DNA from: OMG group bacterium
GTDB lineage: Bacteria > Pseudomonadota > Gammaproteobacteria > Pseudomonadales > Azotimanducaceae
Direction of reading: 5' to 3'
DNA: 39,104 nucleotides
Assembly: GCA_012267385.1 (NCBI GenBank)
Contig: JAAXGW010000018.1
Coordinates: 1-39,104 of the forward strand
Shown here: piece after piece, positions 27,523 through 36,616 of the stretch
How the letters are laid out: each line of letters opens with the position of its first letter
Position numbering within the stretch: position 1 is the stretch's first letter
The notes under the pieces: generated by a model
Database searches by the model: none
What the model saw: only the letters and a program-made list of their open reading frames with translations
What the model was told of the DNA's origin: nothing
Made by a program: the position numbers and the translations under genes

Positions 27523-27663
27523 GAACCAAGTCGAAACGAGACTTTGGAACGGTGCTCGGAGCGAATTGCTCGTACAGGACTGAGTAAACAGGATCTGAAA
27601 CCTGGCCCCGACAATACTGAATGACCTGTGCTGAAGGCAGACTTGAATTAAAGAAAACCCGTG

Positions 27664-27944
27664 TTAATGCTCAACCTCGCGAAATTCTGCAGCATACTGA
27701 TCAATCGTTTATTGAATTGAATCTTGGAACTGTTCGAAAGGTAACGTCAGTTGCTCTCGTATTCCGTATCGTCGAAGTGTTACTGTCTGATCTTGCTCTT
27801 CTTGACTTCCGACGATGAGAAGATTAGGAATCTTATTGACGGTAGCCGCTCTAATTTTTTTCGATACTGTATCGGATTCATCTGCAAGTTCAGCTCGAAT
27901 GAATCGAGTACATAAAGCTGATACGATTTTGCGATCGTAGTCGT
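27664..27944 (-). pseudogene. Displaced 3' fragment of thrS (ThrRS anticodon-binding domain)
   Basis: On the minus strand this reads DYDRKIVSALCTRFIRAEL, then a near-perfect copy of the C-terminal part of the ThrRS encoded at 32063-33907. By eye, 70 of 77 residues match over the last part of the anticodon-binding domain up to DSIQ. There a CAA codon has become TAA (27709-27711), after which similarity continues (TIDQYAAEFR) to a stop at 27664. It has no start codon or upstream ThrRS sequence. The homology ends sharply at 27944 in TCGT, where the downstream repeat of the next gene begins. It is a nonfunctional relic of a duplication. Confidence 0.88.
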
Positions 27945-28060
27945 CAGAATGTCAAAATGCGAGCCATACAGAGACTTTTTTATATCGGTTCCCTTAGGGC
28001 GTGTTCGTCTGGTCTCGTACGATTAAAGAGGGGCAGCTTTTACAAAATCGTCCCGATCGC
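27940..28060. repeat. Conserved 3'-flanking repeat, copy A
   Basis: About 120 bp directly downstream of the 452-aa gene. It is similar (roughly 80-85% by eye) to 29880-29998 downstream of the broken paralogue. Both start GTCGTCAGAATGTCAAAATG. A short CCC-TTA-GGG hairpin is kept in both copies. No typical terminator T-run follows on the minus strand. Confidence 0.75.
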
Positions 28061-29419
28061 TTATTCGAAAACGTCCAGTTCCAAAGCAACTTGTTCGAAC
28101 TTGTCGAGCGCAGCGATGACGGTTGGGGAATTGATCCCTAGTTGGCGAACTTCCTGGACGACTTGCTTGCAACTTTGTAACTTCACTGGTTTGATGCCCA
28201 TTTGTTCGAAGTCAGACGGTCGTATGTAGATAGGAACACACACATATTCCACTACCGCGTGCCAATTGAACTGAAGCGCATTGTTTTGTTCGGTACTAGG
28301 TTTACCATCTCTCGCGAGCAGTTCGATAGCTTGTATGAAATTTTCGATACTGAACTGTCTATTCGAATGTCCAGTATCAAAACCACGCCAGGTAGTACCG
28401 GTTGTAATCAAAGACTGCCATTCTTCACTAGCAAACAGTTCTGCAAATCGCCCAAATTGATACCCGCCACTGGGAAGATCACCGCCTATTCGTCGCCAGG
28501 TTGGCCCGACCCACGTCAGTCCGGCCGCCTCATCGCCCAAACGAGCTGCAAGCTTAATCAACTGTTCTTGGGGGTGATTAGGCCAATTTGCTTCACTCAA
28601 CGACATGACTAATGCATGTATTTGAGCTAGCGTTGAATCTAATCCCTCGCACTTCTTTTCCATCCAATCAGTCTCAAGAACTTGCTTCCACATAAAACGA
28701 TCTTGTTTTGGAGAGGGGTTATCTTCAAGACTGTACCACTCTGTGTGACGGCGTTTCCTAACACCTCCGTCAAAGCAAAAATGATTAATGAGTGCAAAGT
28801 TAAAAAACGAATCCGCGTGACAAATTTCTTTCAATTTCCAATTTTTTTCGTTTCCCTTTAGCAAACACTCTGGGCGGGACAGTGCGCTTTCGACGCGAAG
28901 GGAATCGCCTACGGGATCTGCAAAAACACGCTCGAATGTTAAAGGTGTGTCCACTTTTATAAAAGCGGCTGCACGGTTTCGATAGTCATCAGCAGCAGCC
29001 CAAACATACGGGTGGATAGTTTTGACATGGTTTTCCAAAGCGGTCTGACACGTAACGGATTCCAGAGCTCTATTTCGAACTTCGCTCATTGTTCCTGTCT
29101 CCTCTGCTATCCAATAGGGTGGAAACTCATTCACACCACATGCTTCTTCAATCGAACCCAGTGGGAATTTCAGCGGTGGAAACTGAATAGATGTATCGAC
29201 CGTAGCGGTAGGTGCTGTAGTGGGTAACGAGGAGTAGCCCCCTGGGCGAGATTCACTTACTGGTGGGATGGGTTCCTCGGGTGTGGGACGACCCGGCCAG
29301 TAAAGCACTAGACAAACAACAACTACCGCGCTTAACCCTAGTCCAACAACACTGATCCATAACCAGATCGGTCCAGGGGAAAGCTGGTCTGTTCTATCTT
29401 CGTTTTGATGCATCCTCAT
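28061..29419 (-). CDS. Membrane-anchored 8-Cys exported protein of unknown function (452 aa)
   Basis: A cytoplasmic tail of about 18 residues, one membrane helix (LWISVVGLGLSAVVVVCLVL, about 20-42), a Pro/Ser/Thr-rich linker (about 45-80), then a helical domain. Cysteines lie in EEACGVNEFPPYW, VTCQTALE, PECLLKG, ICHADS, HFCFD, KKCEGLD, YVCVPIY and QSCKQVV. All eight are kept in the paralogue at 29999-31458, although overall identity is only about half, which points to disulfide bonds in the periplasm. Other shared blocks are NPSPKQDRFMWKQ, RLGDEAAGLT and ALDKFEQVALEL. No enzymatic motif is evident and I recognise no family. Start ATG 29419 is the first of two Met codons. Confidence 0.75.
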   Translation of the reverse strand: MRMHQNEDRTDQLSPGPIWLWISVVGLGLSAVVVVCLVLYWPGRPTPEEPIPPVSESRPGGYSSLPTTAPTATVDTSIQFPPLKFPLGSIEEACGVNEFPPYWIAEETGTMSEVRNRALESVTCQTALENHVKTIHPYVWAAADDYRNRAAAFIKVDTPLTFERVFADPVGDSLRVESALSRPECLLKGNEKNWKLKEICHADSFFNFALINHFCFDGGVRKRRHTEWYSLEDNPSPKQDRFMWKQVLETDWMEKKCEGLDSTLAQIHALVMSLSEANWPNHPQEQLIKLAARLGDEAAGLTWVGPTWRRIGGDLPSGGYQFGRFAELFASEEWQSLITTGTTWRGFDTGHSNRQFSIENFIQAIELLARDGKPSTEQNNALQFNWHAVVEYVCVPIYIRPSDFEQMGIKPVKLQSCKQVVQEVRQLGINSPTVIAALDKFEQVALELDVFE

Positions 29420-29592
29420 TCTAAATTCTAGAGGGTCCGAACAATCTCAGCGGAAACATCGAAAGCTCTAACTCAGGATGGTTCAAACCGCTTTTACAAA
29501 TTTTGTGTTCTGATAAATACAGGTGTTAGAAGGAAGTATTTTGAAGTTTACTAGCACTAAAATTCCGCACTTCACTACAGAGTACAATAAAT

Positions 29593-29862
29593 TTGAACTA
29601 CTTATTTGAGCAATGCGGAGAATTTTGGAAGTCGGTCCACAATGATACGTTGCTGCACCCTCGTCATATTGTCACTATTCAATTCAAGACTTCCAACTGG
29701 AACCAAGTATCGAAAACTCGCTGGGATATCTATGAGGTCGTTGACATCACTGGCACTAAGCACCGATTCGAATCGAAAGAGGTAGCACCGGGTTCTGATA
29801 TCAAAAAGCTACTGAAGAGGAATTTCGAGCAACTCACCGGCACGACCGAAGACGTGGAATAA
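29593..29862 (+). CDS. Possible small protein between the two 8-Cys paralogues (89 aa)
   Basis: The only start available is TTG at 29593; a stop lies upstream and no ATG or GTG intervenes. The translation (NYLFEQCGEFWKSV..., ITGTKHRFESKEVAPGSDIKKLL) looks like a real soluble small domain, with beta-like segments and a C-terminal helix. It has no match I know. Opposite strand to both neighbours. It could instead be a decayed gene that has lost its start. Confidence 0.4.
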   Translation: MNYLFEQCGEFWKSVHNDTLLHPRHIVTIQFKTSNWNQVSKTRWDIYEVVDITGTKHRFESKEVAPGSDIKKLLKRNFEQLTGTTEDVE

Positions 29863-29879
29863 ACGCCGCTTCAGACTCT

Positions 29880-29998
29880 GTCGTCAGAATGTCAAAATGC
29901 GAGCCATACAGCGACTTTTTATGTCTGTCCCCTTAGGGGGTGTTCGTCCGGTCTCGTACGACTGTGCGGTGTAGCTTACACAAAATCGTTCCGATCGC
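29880..29998. repeat. Conserved 3'-flanking repeat, copy B
   Basis: Counterpart of 27940-28060, downstream of the broken 8-Cys paralogue. It contains CCCC-TTA-GGGG where copy A has CCC-TTA-GGG. The left boundary of similarity is at GTCGT, the same point as in copy A. Confidence 0.75.
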
Positions 29999-31458
29999 TT
30001 ATTCGAAAATCTCCAGCTCCAGAGCAACCTGTTCGAACTTGTCCAACGCGCTTAACAACGCCTGGGAGGTAGTCCCCTGCAGGCGGATATCGTGGACGAT
30101 TTCCTTACAACTTAAACGCTCGTCATTTTCCACGAGTAGGGAGCGTCCAGTGAAGGGTTGAATTTTGTAGTATGGAGGCGAGCACAAATGTCGCACCACA
30201 TACTGCCAATCTATTTGAATCTCGACACGAGGGTCGACGCTGTCGCTCTCCACTCGTGCAAGCATGTTAAAGATTTCAACGTAGTTTTCCGCACTGGGTT
30301 CTCTCTTTGAAGCGAACAACCACCATCCACGGCCTGTCAACACATCAGAAAACCGACCGTATTTGAATCCCTCCTCATTGTAGGAGCGACTGAATTCTCT
30401 ATAAAACCGCCGGGTTAACCCAGCCGCATCATCTCCCAAACGTGCCCCTAGTTCAATTAAAAGATCACGCACATTCTTTGAGCGTTTCTTTGTAGGGTCT
30501 GCAGTAGATTCTAACAATGCCACCAGTGTTGGATAATGGTCTGGATTAAACTCCAGTTTTGGGTCTAATCCTTCACACTTCATACGAAACCAATCGTCTT
30601 CTAAATCTTGTTTCCACATGAACCGATCTTGCTCCGGGGTAGGGTTGTCTTCTTCCCAATAGTAAGTCCGATTTCTTAAGACAACCCCATCCCTTGGCAG
30701 AGCAAGTACCTGAGTGTCATCAGGCCAGTAAGGTTCGTAGCAAAAGCGATTGACGAGAGCATAGTTCAAAATTGCTTCAGCGTGGCAGGTATCTTTTAAC
30801 TCCCAGTTTGTTTCATCCCCCCGCAACAAACATTCAGAACGAGACAACGCGTCCGCACGCGGCGAAAATCCCCAGTAGGATCCGCAAAGATACGCCCGAA
30901 CGTTACCGGCTCATCCAACACTACAAGCGCAAATAGGTGGTTTTCGTTGTTCGCACCCCACAGATAGGGGTTGATGGCATTGATGTGTTTTTCCAAAGCG
31001 GCGACGCATTCCTCAGACTCAAAGGGTATCCAATCTCGCTTAGGATACGAGGGAGGATTCGCTGAACGTCTATCGTCTTTTGACTTGATGGGTATCAACC
31101 ATTTCCACTCGCGGTTGAACGGAGTATTAACAGGGCGATTCCCATCTTCTTCTCGGTAATGGTAAGGTGGAAAATCGTTTAGTCCACAGGCCTCTTCCAC
31201 GGAACCTGGAGGGAATTCCAACGGTGGTAGCGTAGGACCAGTTTCCACAGCAACTTGAAAGGTGTCAGGCGACACTAAGATATCAGGAACGTTTAGTTCC
31301 GGAGTCTGTAGAGTTAAATCAGTTTTCAAACCGGGGGGTGCGTTACTATTGTTGTCGCGCAGGAGTAGCAAAAAAACGCTGCCTAAAAGCACGATTCCTA
31401 TGCCACCGATCCAAACCTACCACGACACAGATTTCTTCTCGTTTATTTTTTGACGCAT
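29999..31458 (-). pseudogene. Disrupted paralogue of the 8-Cys membrane-anchored protein
   Basis: Three pieces line up with the 452-aa gene. From ATG 31458 the frame reads MRQKINEKKSVSW and meets TAG, immediately before the membrane helix VWIGGIGIVLLGSVFLLLL. After that stop the frame is open through VEEACGLNDFPPYH and FGRIFADPTGDFRRV. Near 30853 one base is missing relative to the paralogue, shifting into the frame that continues ALSRSECLLRGDETNW and ends ALDKFEQVALELEIFE at 29999. All eight cysteines of the intact paralogue are still present across the frames. A GTG at 31392 could restart translation but would lose half of the membrane helix. Two independent lesions make decay likelier than a sequencing slip. 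Confidence 0.78.
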
Positions 31459-32062
31459 TTCAAAACTCACGTCTTGTAGTTCTTGTCAGTGTTCCATTGG
31501 GGAAGACAGTGCTAAACTTACGATGAAGACGAGAGTCAATCACTATTTTCTCATTTCCCTCGCAGTGACACATTTTCTTTCTCGCACTCCTTCAACAAGT
31601 TCAAAATTGAAACTTCGTTGTGGTTCCCGCGGGCATTTCGATCGGGCATAAGTGAAGTCTCAATTATCTTAAATAACTTGTAAGAAATCGAAGTTTTCCC
31701 ACGGTAGGAAAGTACGCTGACATCATTTGCCCTTTGAATGGCATGGGCATGGTTGGGGCGCGTCGCCTTGTCTCGAAAAATTTCTTTAATCAGAATCGAG
31801 ATTGTCAGACTGACAAATGGCTATAGTATCACGGGACAAGTAAGAGATTTTCAACGACTACCACCTCATTCACCCAATTCTACATCGATGACGCAATTGT
31901 TTTGGACTTGACCGAGAAAAAGCCAAGTATCCATGTAGTGCTTTTGAGTACAGAAGGTAAAGGAATATCGGAAAGCGTGTGATTATTGAAACACCAATGA
32001 CATGAGACTGCAAGTCTCCACTCAAGAGCAAAGCTGACAAACTCTAGCTCAGAAACGCTGTG
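31459..32062. other. Gene-free gap between thrS and the disrupted 8-Cys paralogue
   Basis: About 600 bp with no credible ORF or RNA gene. Two hairpin-capable inverted repeats are present: TTGTCAG-A-CTGACAA (31802-31816) and GAGACT-GCA-AGTCTC (32004-32018). The latter is 45 nt past the thrS stop and may help end transcription, though no T-run follows it. The gap could be remnant sequence from the same rearrangements that moved the thrS fragment. Confidence 0.5.
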
Positions 32063-33907
32063 TTATTTCTCAATCACGCGGAATTCAGAAGCGCGTTGGT
32101 CAATTGTTTGTTGAATTGAATCTTGGAACTGTTCAAAAGGTAAAGTCAATTGCTCTCGTATTCCGTACCGACGAAGTGTTACTGTCTGATCTTGCTCTTC
32201 TTGACTTCCGACGATGAGAAGGTTTGGGATCTTATTCACAGTGGCAGCTCTAACTTTTTTCGATACCGTGTCGGATTCCTCTGCGAGTTCGGCTCGAACG
32301 AATTGCGCACGTAAAGCTGATACGATTTTGCGACCGTAGTCGTGGAATTGGTCGGAAACGGTGATTACTTTCACCTGAACTGGTGATAGCCAAGTGGGAA
32401 AAGCACCGCCGTAGTGTTCAATGAGATAGGCAACTATCCGTTCATGAGTAGACAGTGGTGCTCGATGTATGCAATAAGGGACGTGGTCGAGCCCATCGCT
32501 ACCAACGTAAGACAAACCCAAACGAGCAGGAACCGCGAAATCTAGCTGAACGGTACTAACAGACTCATCTCGTCCAGTAACAGTCGGAAATTGAACGTCA
32601 ATTTTTGGACCATAAAACGCGGCTTCACCTACACCTATAACAAAGTCCACTTCCATTTCGTTCAATAATTCTTCTATGATCGCTTCAGATTTGATCCAAG
32701 CGTTCGGATTGTCGACATACTTTTGTTTTCGTTTGGGGTCCTCTGGATCCGACTTAGACAGCCGCAGGTAATAGGACTCTAACCCAAGAATTCGATATGC
32801 TTCCGCGTAAAGTTCCATGACGTTTCGAAACTCGCTCTTGATTTGTTCTTCGGTGCAATAAATGTGGGCATCATTCATGCACATACCGCGTACTCGGACT
32901 AGTCCTCCGACGGCTCCAGACTCTTCAAATCTATAAACATGACTGTATTCTGCGAGACGGAGTGGTAGCTCTCGGTAACTACGCGGTTCGGCATCAAATA
33001 TTTTGTGATGATGAGGACAGTTCATCGGTTTCAGCACATAGGCTTCCTTCACTTTCTCCCCATGTTCAGTCTGTTCAACAAGTTCCATCGGGGGATACAT
33101 GTCCTCGGCGTAGTAAGGTAAGTGCCCGGTTTGGAAGAACAAATCCTGTTTTGCGATGTGTGGAGTCGAAACTCGTTGATATCCAGCTTGAAATTCGAGT
33201 TCGAAGGCTAGTTTTTCTAATTCATCACGAATGATCGTCCCGTTGGGGAGCCACAGGGGCAGCCCACGTCCAATGTCGTTGTCGATTGTGTATATGCCAA
33301 GTTGTTTGCCGAGTTTTTTATGATCTCGTTCTTGGGCTAATTCATAAGCTTGAACATAGCTGGCTAGCTCTTCTTTGCTGAGAAATGCCCACGCATAAAT
33401 TCGAGTGAGCATTTGGTTGTCTGAATCCCCACGCCAATACGCACCGGCAACACTTCTCAGTTTAAACGAATCTCGAGGGATTTCTTTGGTGGTATCAACA
33501 TGAGGACCTTCGCACATGTCGACAAACGAACCATTTCGATAAAAGGAAAGCGAGTCTAAGTCGTGTTTGTCGCAGAGTTCTTCGGCATATTCCTGTTTAT
33601 AAGGTTCACCCATCTCTGCCAGTCGTGCAAATGCATCGCTCTTAGGGAGGTTTTCCTGATAAAAACGTTGCCCACTCTTAAGGATTTTCTTCATGAGCCT
33701 TTCAATTTCTGGAAAGTCAGCATCGGTTATCGGCTCACTTAGCGCGAAGTCGTAGTAAAACCCATCTTTGATCGGCGGTCCGAATCCGAGCGTGGAACCC
33801 GGTCGTAGCTGAAGCACAGCTTGCGCGAGCACGTGGGCTAGGCTATGACGAACGCGATACAGTTGTTCGTCGTCAGATTGAAACTCACCTTGATGTTCGA
33901 AGGACAT
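32063..33907 (-). CDS. thrS: Threonyl-tRNA synthetase lacking a TGS domain
   Basis: Charges tRNA-Thr. The 614-aa protein begins directly at the editing domain (HSLAHVLAQAV with the H-x3-H pair, and CEGPHVDT with its Cys and His), so the N-terminal TGS domain of about 60 residues is absent. The class II core has zinc ligands in LKPMNCPHHH, DAHIYC and YCIHRAPLSTHERIV. Motif 2 is YRFEESGAVGGLVRVRGMC. The segment MCMNDAHIYC differs from the E. coli TQDDAHIFC, with Met where Gln381 helps bind threonine. The anticodon-binding domain closes the protein. It starts 30 nt after acnA and is not followed by infC-rpmI-rplT, the usual neighbours. A 3' fragment of it lies at 27664-27944. Confidence 0.93.
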   Translation of the reverse strand: MSFEHQGEFQSDDEQLYRVRHSLAHVLAQAVLQLRPGSTLGFGPPIKDGFYYDFALSEPITDADFPEIERLMKKILKSGQRFYQENLPKSDAFARLAEMGEPYKQEYAEELCDKHDLDSLSFYRNGSFVDMCEGPHVDTTKEIPRDSFKLRSVAGAYWRGDSDNQMLTRIYAWAFLSKEELASYVQAYELAQERDHKKLGKQLGIYTIDNDIGRGLPLWLPNGTIIRDELEKLAFELEFQAGYQRVSTPHIAKQDLFFQTGHLPYYAEDMYPPMELVEQTEHGEKVKEAYVLKPMNCPHHHKIFDAEPRSYRELPLRLAEYSHVYRFEESGAVGGLVRVRGMCMNDAHIYCTEEQIKSEFRNVMELYAEAYRILGLESYYLRLSKSDPEDPKRKQKYVDNPNAWIKSEAIIEELLNEMEVDFVIGVGEAAFYGPKIDVQFPTVTGRDESVSTVQLDFAVPARLGLSYVGSDGLDHVPYCIHRAPLSTHERIVAYLIEHYGGAFPTWLSPVQVKVITVSDQFHDYGRKIVSALRAQFVRAELAEESDTVSKKVRAATVNKIPNLLIVGSQEEQDQTVTLRRYGIREQLTLPFEQFQDSIQQTIDQRASEFRVIEK

Positions 33908-33937
33908 GCTATGAAACTCTAAGGTTTACGGACCTAC

Positions 33938-36616
33938 TTAACTGTTGTCGAGCAGATTATCTAGGACGTATTGCAGAATGCCACCGGCACGGAAGTACTC
34001 GATTTCATTCGGAGTGTCAATGCGAGCGCGAACTTCAACCGTCTGGCTACTACCATCTGCGTATGCAATGGTCAAACACAATTCTTGCTTAGGTTTCAGC
34101 GAGTCCGTACCATCGGGAAACCTTAGACTCAACTGCTCCCTGCCCGTGAGATTTAGTGTTTTTCTGGAAACTTCGGCAGGGAATTCCAGCGGAAGGACAC
34201 CCATGCCTACCAGGTTGGAGCGATGGATGCGCTCGAACGACTCCGCTATGACAGCAATAACACCAACTAGTTTCGTACCTTTTGCGGCCCAATCTCGGCT
34301 CGACCCGGTACCGTACTCTTTCCCAGCGACCACTACAAGCGGTGTTTTAGTCTTCGCGTATCTTTGAGACGCTTCATAGATTGAAACTTGCTCTGATGAA
34401 GGTATGTGGAGCGTATAACCACCTTCAGTCCCTGGGACCATTTCATTGCGGATACGTATGTTTGCAAACGTTCCACGCATCATGACCTCGTGGTTTCCTC
34501 TTCGTGAACCATACGAATTGAAATCCTTGACCGCAACTTCATGCTGTTGCAGATATTCTCCTGCAGGACTCGCTGCTTGGATCGCGCCAGCCGGTGAGAT
34601 GTGATCGGTAGTCACCGAATCACCTAGCAACGCCAGAATGTTTGCACTGTCGAATTCGACCGCGTCCTTCGAACTCTGATTTGATGAAAAGAACGGTGGC
34701 TGCTTAACGTATGTCGAATCAGCCCAATCGTAGGTTGCCGTGTGGGCAGCATCCATAGATCGCCACTCGGGCGGGCCGGTAAATACGTCTGCGTATTGCC
34801 GCGCGAACATCTCAGCAGACACTTCCTGCAGCTGACTCTGCAACTCTAAGGACGTTGGCCATAAATCTCTTAGGTAGACATCGTTGCCATTACTGTCCTG
34901 CGCGATTGGCATCGTACTGAAATTTATTTTTGTTGTACCCGCGAGAGCAAACGCTACAACTAACGGCGGTGACGCGAGCCAGTTTGTCTTGACTTCTTGA
35001 TGTATTCGTCCCTCGAAGTTTCGGTTCCCCGAGAGGACCGCGGCGACCACAAGATTTCCTCCAGAAATCGCAGTGGAAATCGGTTCTGGAAGAGGACCGG
35101 AATTCCCGATGCATGTTGTGCAACCGTAGCCCACTAAGTTGAAACCGATCTGATTGAGAGCATCTTGTAGGTTGGTGTGTTCTAAATATTCCGAAACTAC
35201 TTTTGATCCTGGGGCTAGCGATGTTTTCACCCAAGGTTTCACAGTCATTTCGAGTTCAAGAGCTTTCTTCGCGATCAACCCCGCTGCAAGCATAACTGCT
35301 GGATTCGAGGTGTTTGTACAAGATGTAATAGCTGCAATTACGACATCGCCGTGGGTGAGTGAGTAGTTTTCACCTGTGATCGCTGTACTCTGAGATGTGT
35401 CTTGTTCGCCCACGCCGTACTGGGATGCAGCCAGTTCAAAAGCGGAACGTATGCGATCAAGTGGTACTCGATCTTGTGGTCGTTTTGGTCCTGCGACCGA
35501 TGGTTCTATCGTAGCGATATCTAGTTCGATTACTTCTGAGAAAAGCGGCGGAACTTCATCGTCGCGCCACAATCCTTGCTGTTTCGCATACGCTTCCACG
35601 AGCGCAATGACACTCTCCGGTCGAGAACTCAAGCGTAAATACGTTAGCGTCTCCGAGTCGATTGGAAAGAACCCGCATGTCGCTCCATATTCGGGTGCCA
35701 TGTTGGCAATGGTCGCGCGGTCAGCTAAAGACAATGTTTCTAAGCCTGCGCCGTAGAACTCGACAAAGCAACCAACCACACCGTGTTGCCTTAGTCGTTC
35801 TACGATTACTAGCACTAGGTCGGTCGCAGTGACTCCATCGCGAAGAGTACCGGTAAGGTGTACGCCAACGACTTTTGGAATTAGCATGGATATCGGCTGG
35901 CCTAACATCGCGGCTTCAGCTTCGATTCCACCAACGCCCCAACCTAGAACTCCTAGCGCATTAATCATCGTGGTATGGCTGTCGGTGCCTACGAGCGTAT
36001 CGGGATAAGCGATCGTCCCGTTCGAAGATGCATTGGTCCAAACGACTCGAGCTAGGTACTCAAGATTTACTTGATGACAGATTCCGGTTCCAGGAGGAAC
36101 AACACTAAAGTTGGAAAACGCGTTTTGTCCCCATTTCAAGAATCGATACCGTTCCGAGTTCCTCTCTATCTCTAATGCGACGTTCGTTTCAAACGCATCA
36201 TTCGATCCAAAGTGATCTACCATCACTGAGTGATCGATCACAAGGTCGACGGGCGTGAGTGGATTGATGATTTGCGGGTCTTTACCGGCGCGAACGACCG
36301 CATCTCGCATCGCAGCCAAGTCTGCTACCGCTGGGACTCCTGTGAAATCTTGCATGAGAACACGGGCAGGGCGGTAAGCTATTTCTTGATCTTTTGGATG
36401 TCTTTGATTCCAATTGGCTAAGTACTGGATATCTTCAGCGGTGACAGTCGTACTATCCTCATGGCGGAGAAGATTTTCTAACAGCACCTTCAGTGAAACT
36501 GGAAGTCGTGAAATATCACCAGCACCATTCTCGCTAGCGCGATTAAGATCGTAATAAATGTACTCTTTGCCTTTGACTCGAAGAGTATGCTGGCTATTGA
36601 AACTGTTTGTATCCAC
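33938..36616 (-). CDS. acnA: Aconitate hydratase A
   Basis: Interconverts citrate and isocitrate through cis-aconitate using a [4Fe-4S] cluster. At 892 aa it is full length for AcnA/IRP1-type aconitases. Cluster cysteines are in AITSCTNTSNP and VGYGCTTCIGNSGPL. Substrate-binding segments include LVGTDSHTTMINALGVLGWG and the C-terminal swivel-domain blocks AGKEYGTGSSRDWAAKG and AESFERIHRSNLVGMG. The start is GTG at 36616 with no strong ribosome-binding site. It lies 30 nt upstream of thrS on the same strand, so the pair is probably cotranscribed. The long 740-bp upstream gap has several hairpins. Confidence 0.95.
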   Translation of the reverse strand: MDTNSFNSQHTLRVKGKEYIYYDLNRASENGAGDISRLPVSLKVLLENLLRHEDSTTVTAEDIQYLANWNQRHPKDQEIAYRPARVLMQDFTGVPAVADLAAMRDAVVRAGKDPQIINPLTPVDLVIDHSVMVDHFGSNDAFETNVALEIERNSERYRFLKWGQNAFSNFSVVPPGTGICHQVNLEYLARVVWTNASSNGTIAYPDTLVGTDSHTTMINALGVLGWGVGGIEAEAAMLGQPISMLIPKVVGVHLTGTLRDGVTATDLVLVIVERLRQHGVVGCFVEFYGAGLETLSLADRATIANMAPEYGATCGFFPIDSETLTYLRLSSRPESVIALVEAYAKQQGLWRDDEVPPLFSEVIELDIATIEPSVAGPKRPQDRVPLDRIRSAFELAASQYGVGEQDTSQSTAITGENYSLTHGDVVIAAITSCTNTSNPAVMLAAGLIAKKALELEMTVKPWVKTSLAPGSKVVSEYLEHTNLQDALNQIGFNLVGYGCTTCIGNSGPLPEPISTAISGGNLVVAAVLSGNRNFEGRIHQEVKTNWLASPPLVVAFALAGTTKINFSTMPIAQDSNGNDVYLRDLWPTSLELQSQLQEVSAEMFARQYADVFTGPPEWRSMDAAHTATYDWADSTYVKQPPFFSSNQSSKDAVEFDSANILALLGDSVTTDHISPAGAIQAASPAGEYLQQHEVAVKDFNSYGSRRGNHEVMMRGTFANIRIRNEMVPGTEGGYTLHIPSSEQVSIYEASQRYAKTKTPLVVVAGKEYGTGSSRDWAAKGTKLVGVIAVIAESFERIHRSNLVGMGVLPLEFPAEVSRKTLNLTGREQLSLRFPDGTDSLKPKQELCLTIAYADGSSQTVEVRARIDTPNEIEYFRAGGILQYVLDNLLDNS

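Noticed and set aside
27621-27818. 65-aa plus-strand ORF
   Set aside because: Mostly antisense to the thrS fragment; the homology is on the minus strand.
31262-31526. Two plus-strand ORFs overlapping the start of the disrupted 8-Cys paralogue
   Set aside because: They lie mostly antisense to the region homologous to the intact paralogue and have no support of their own.
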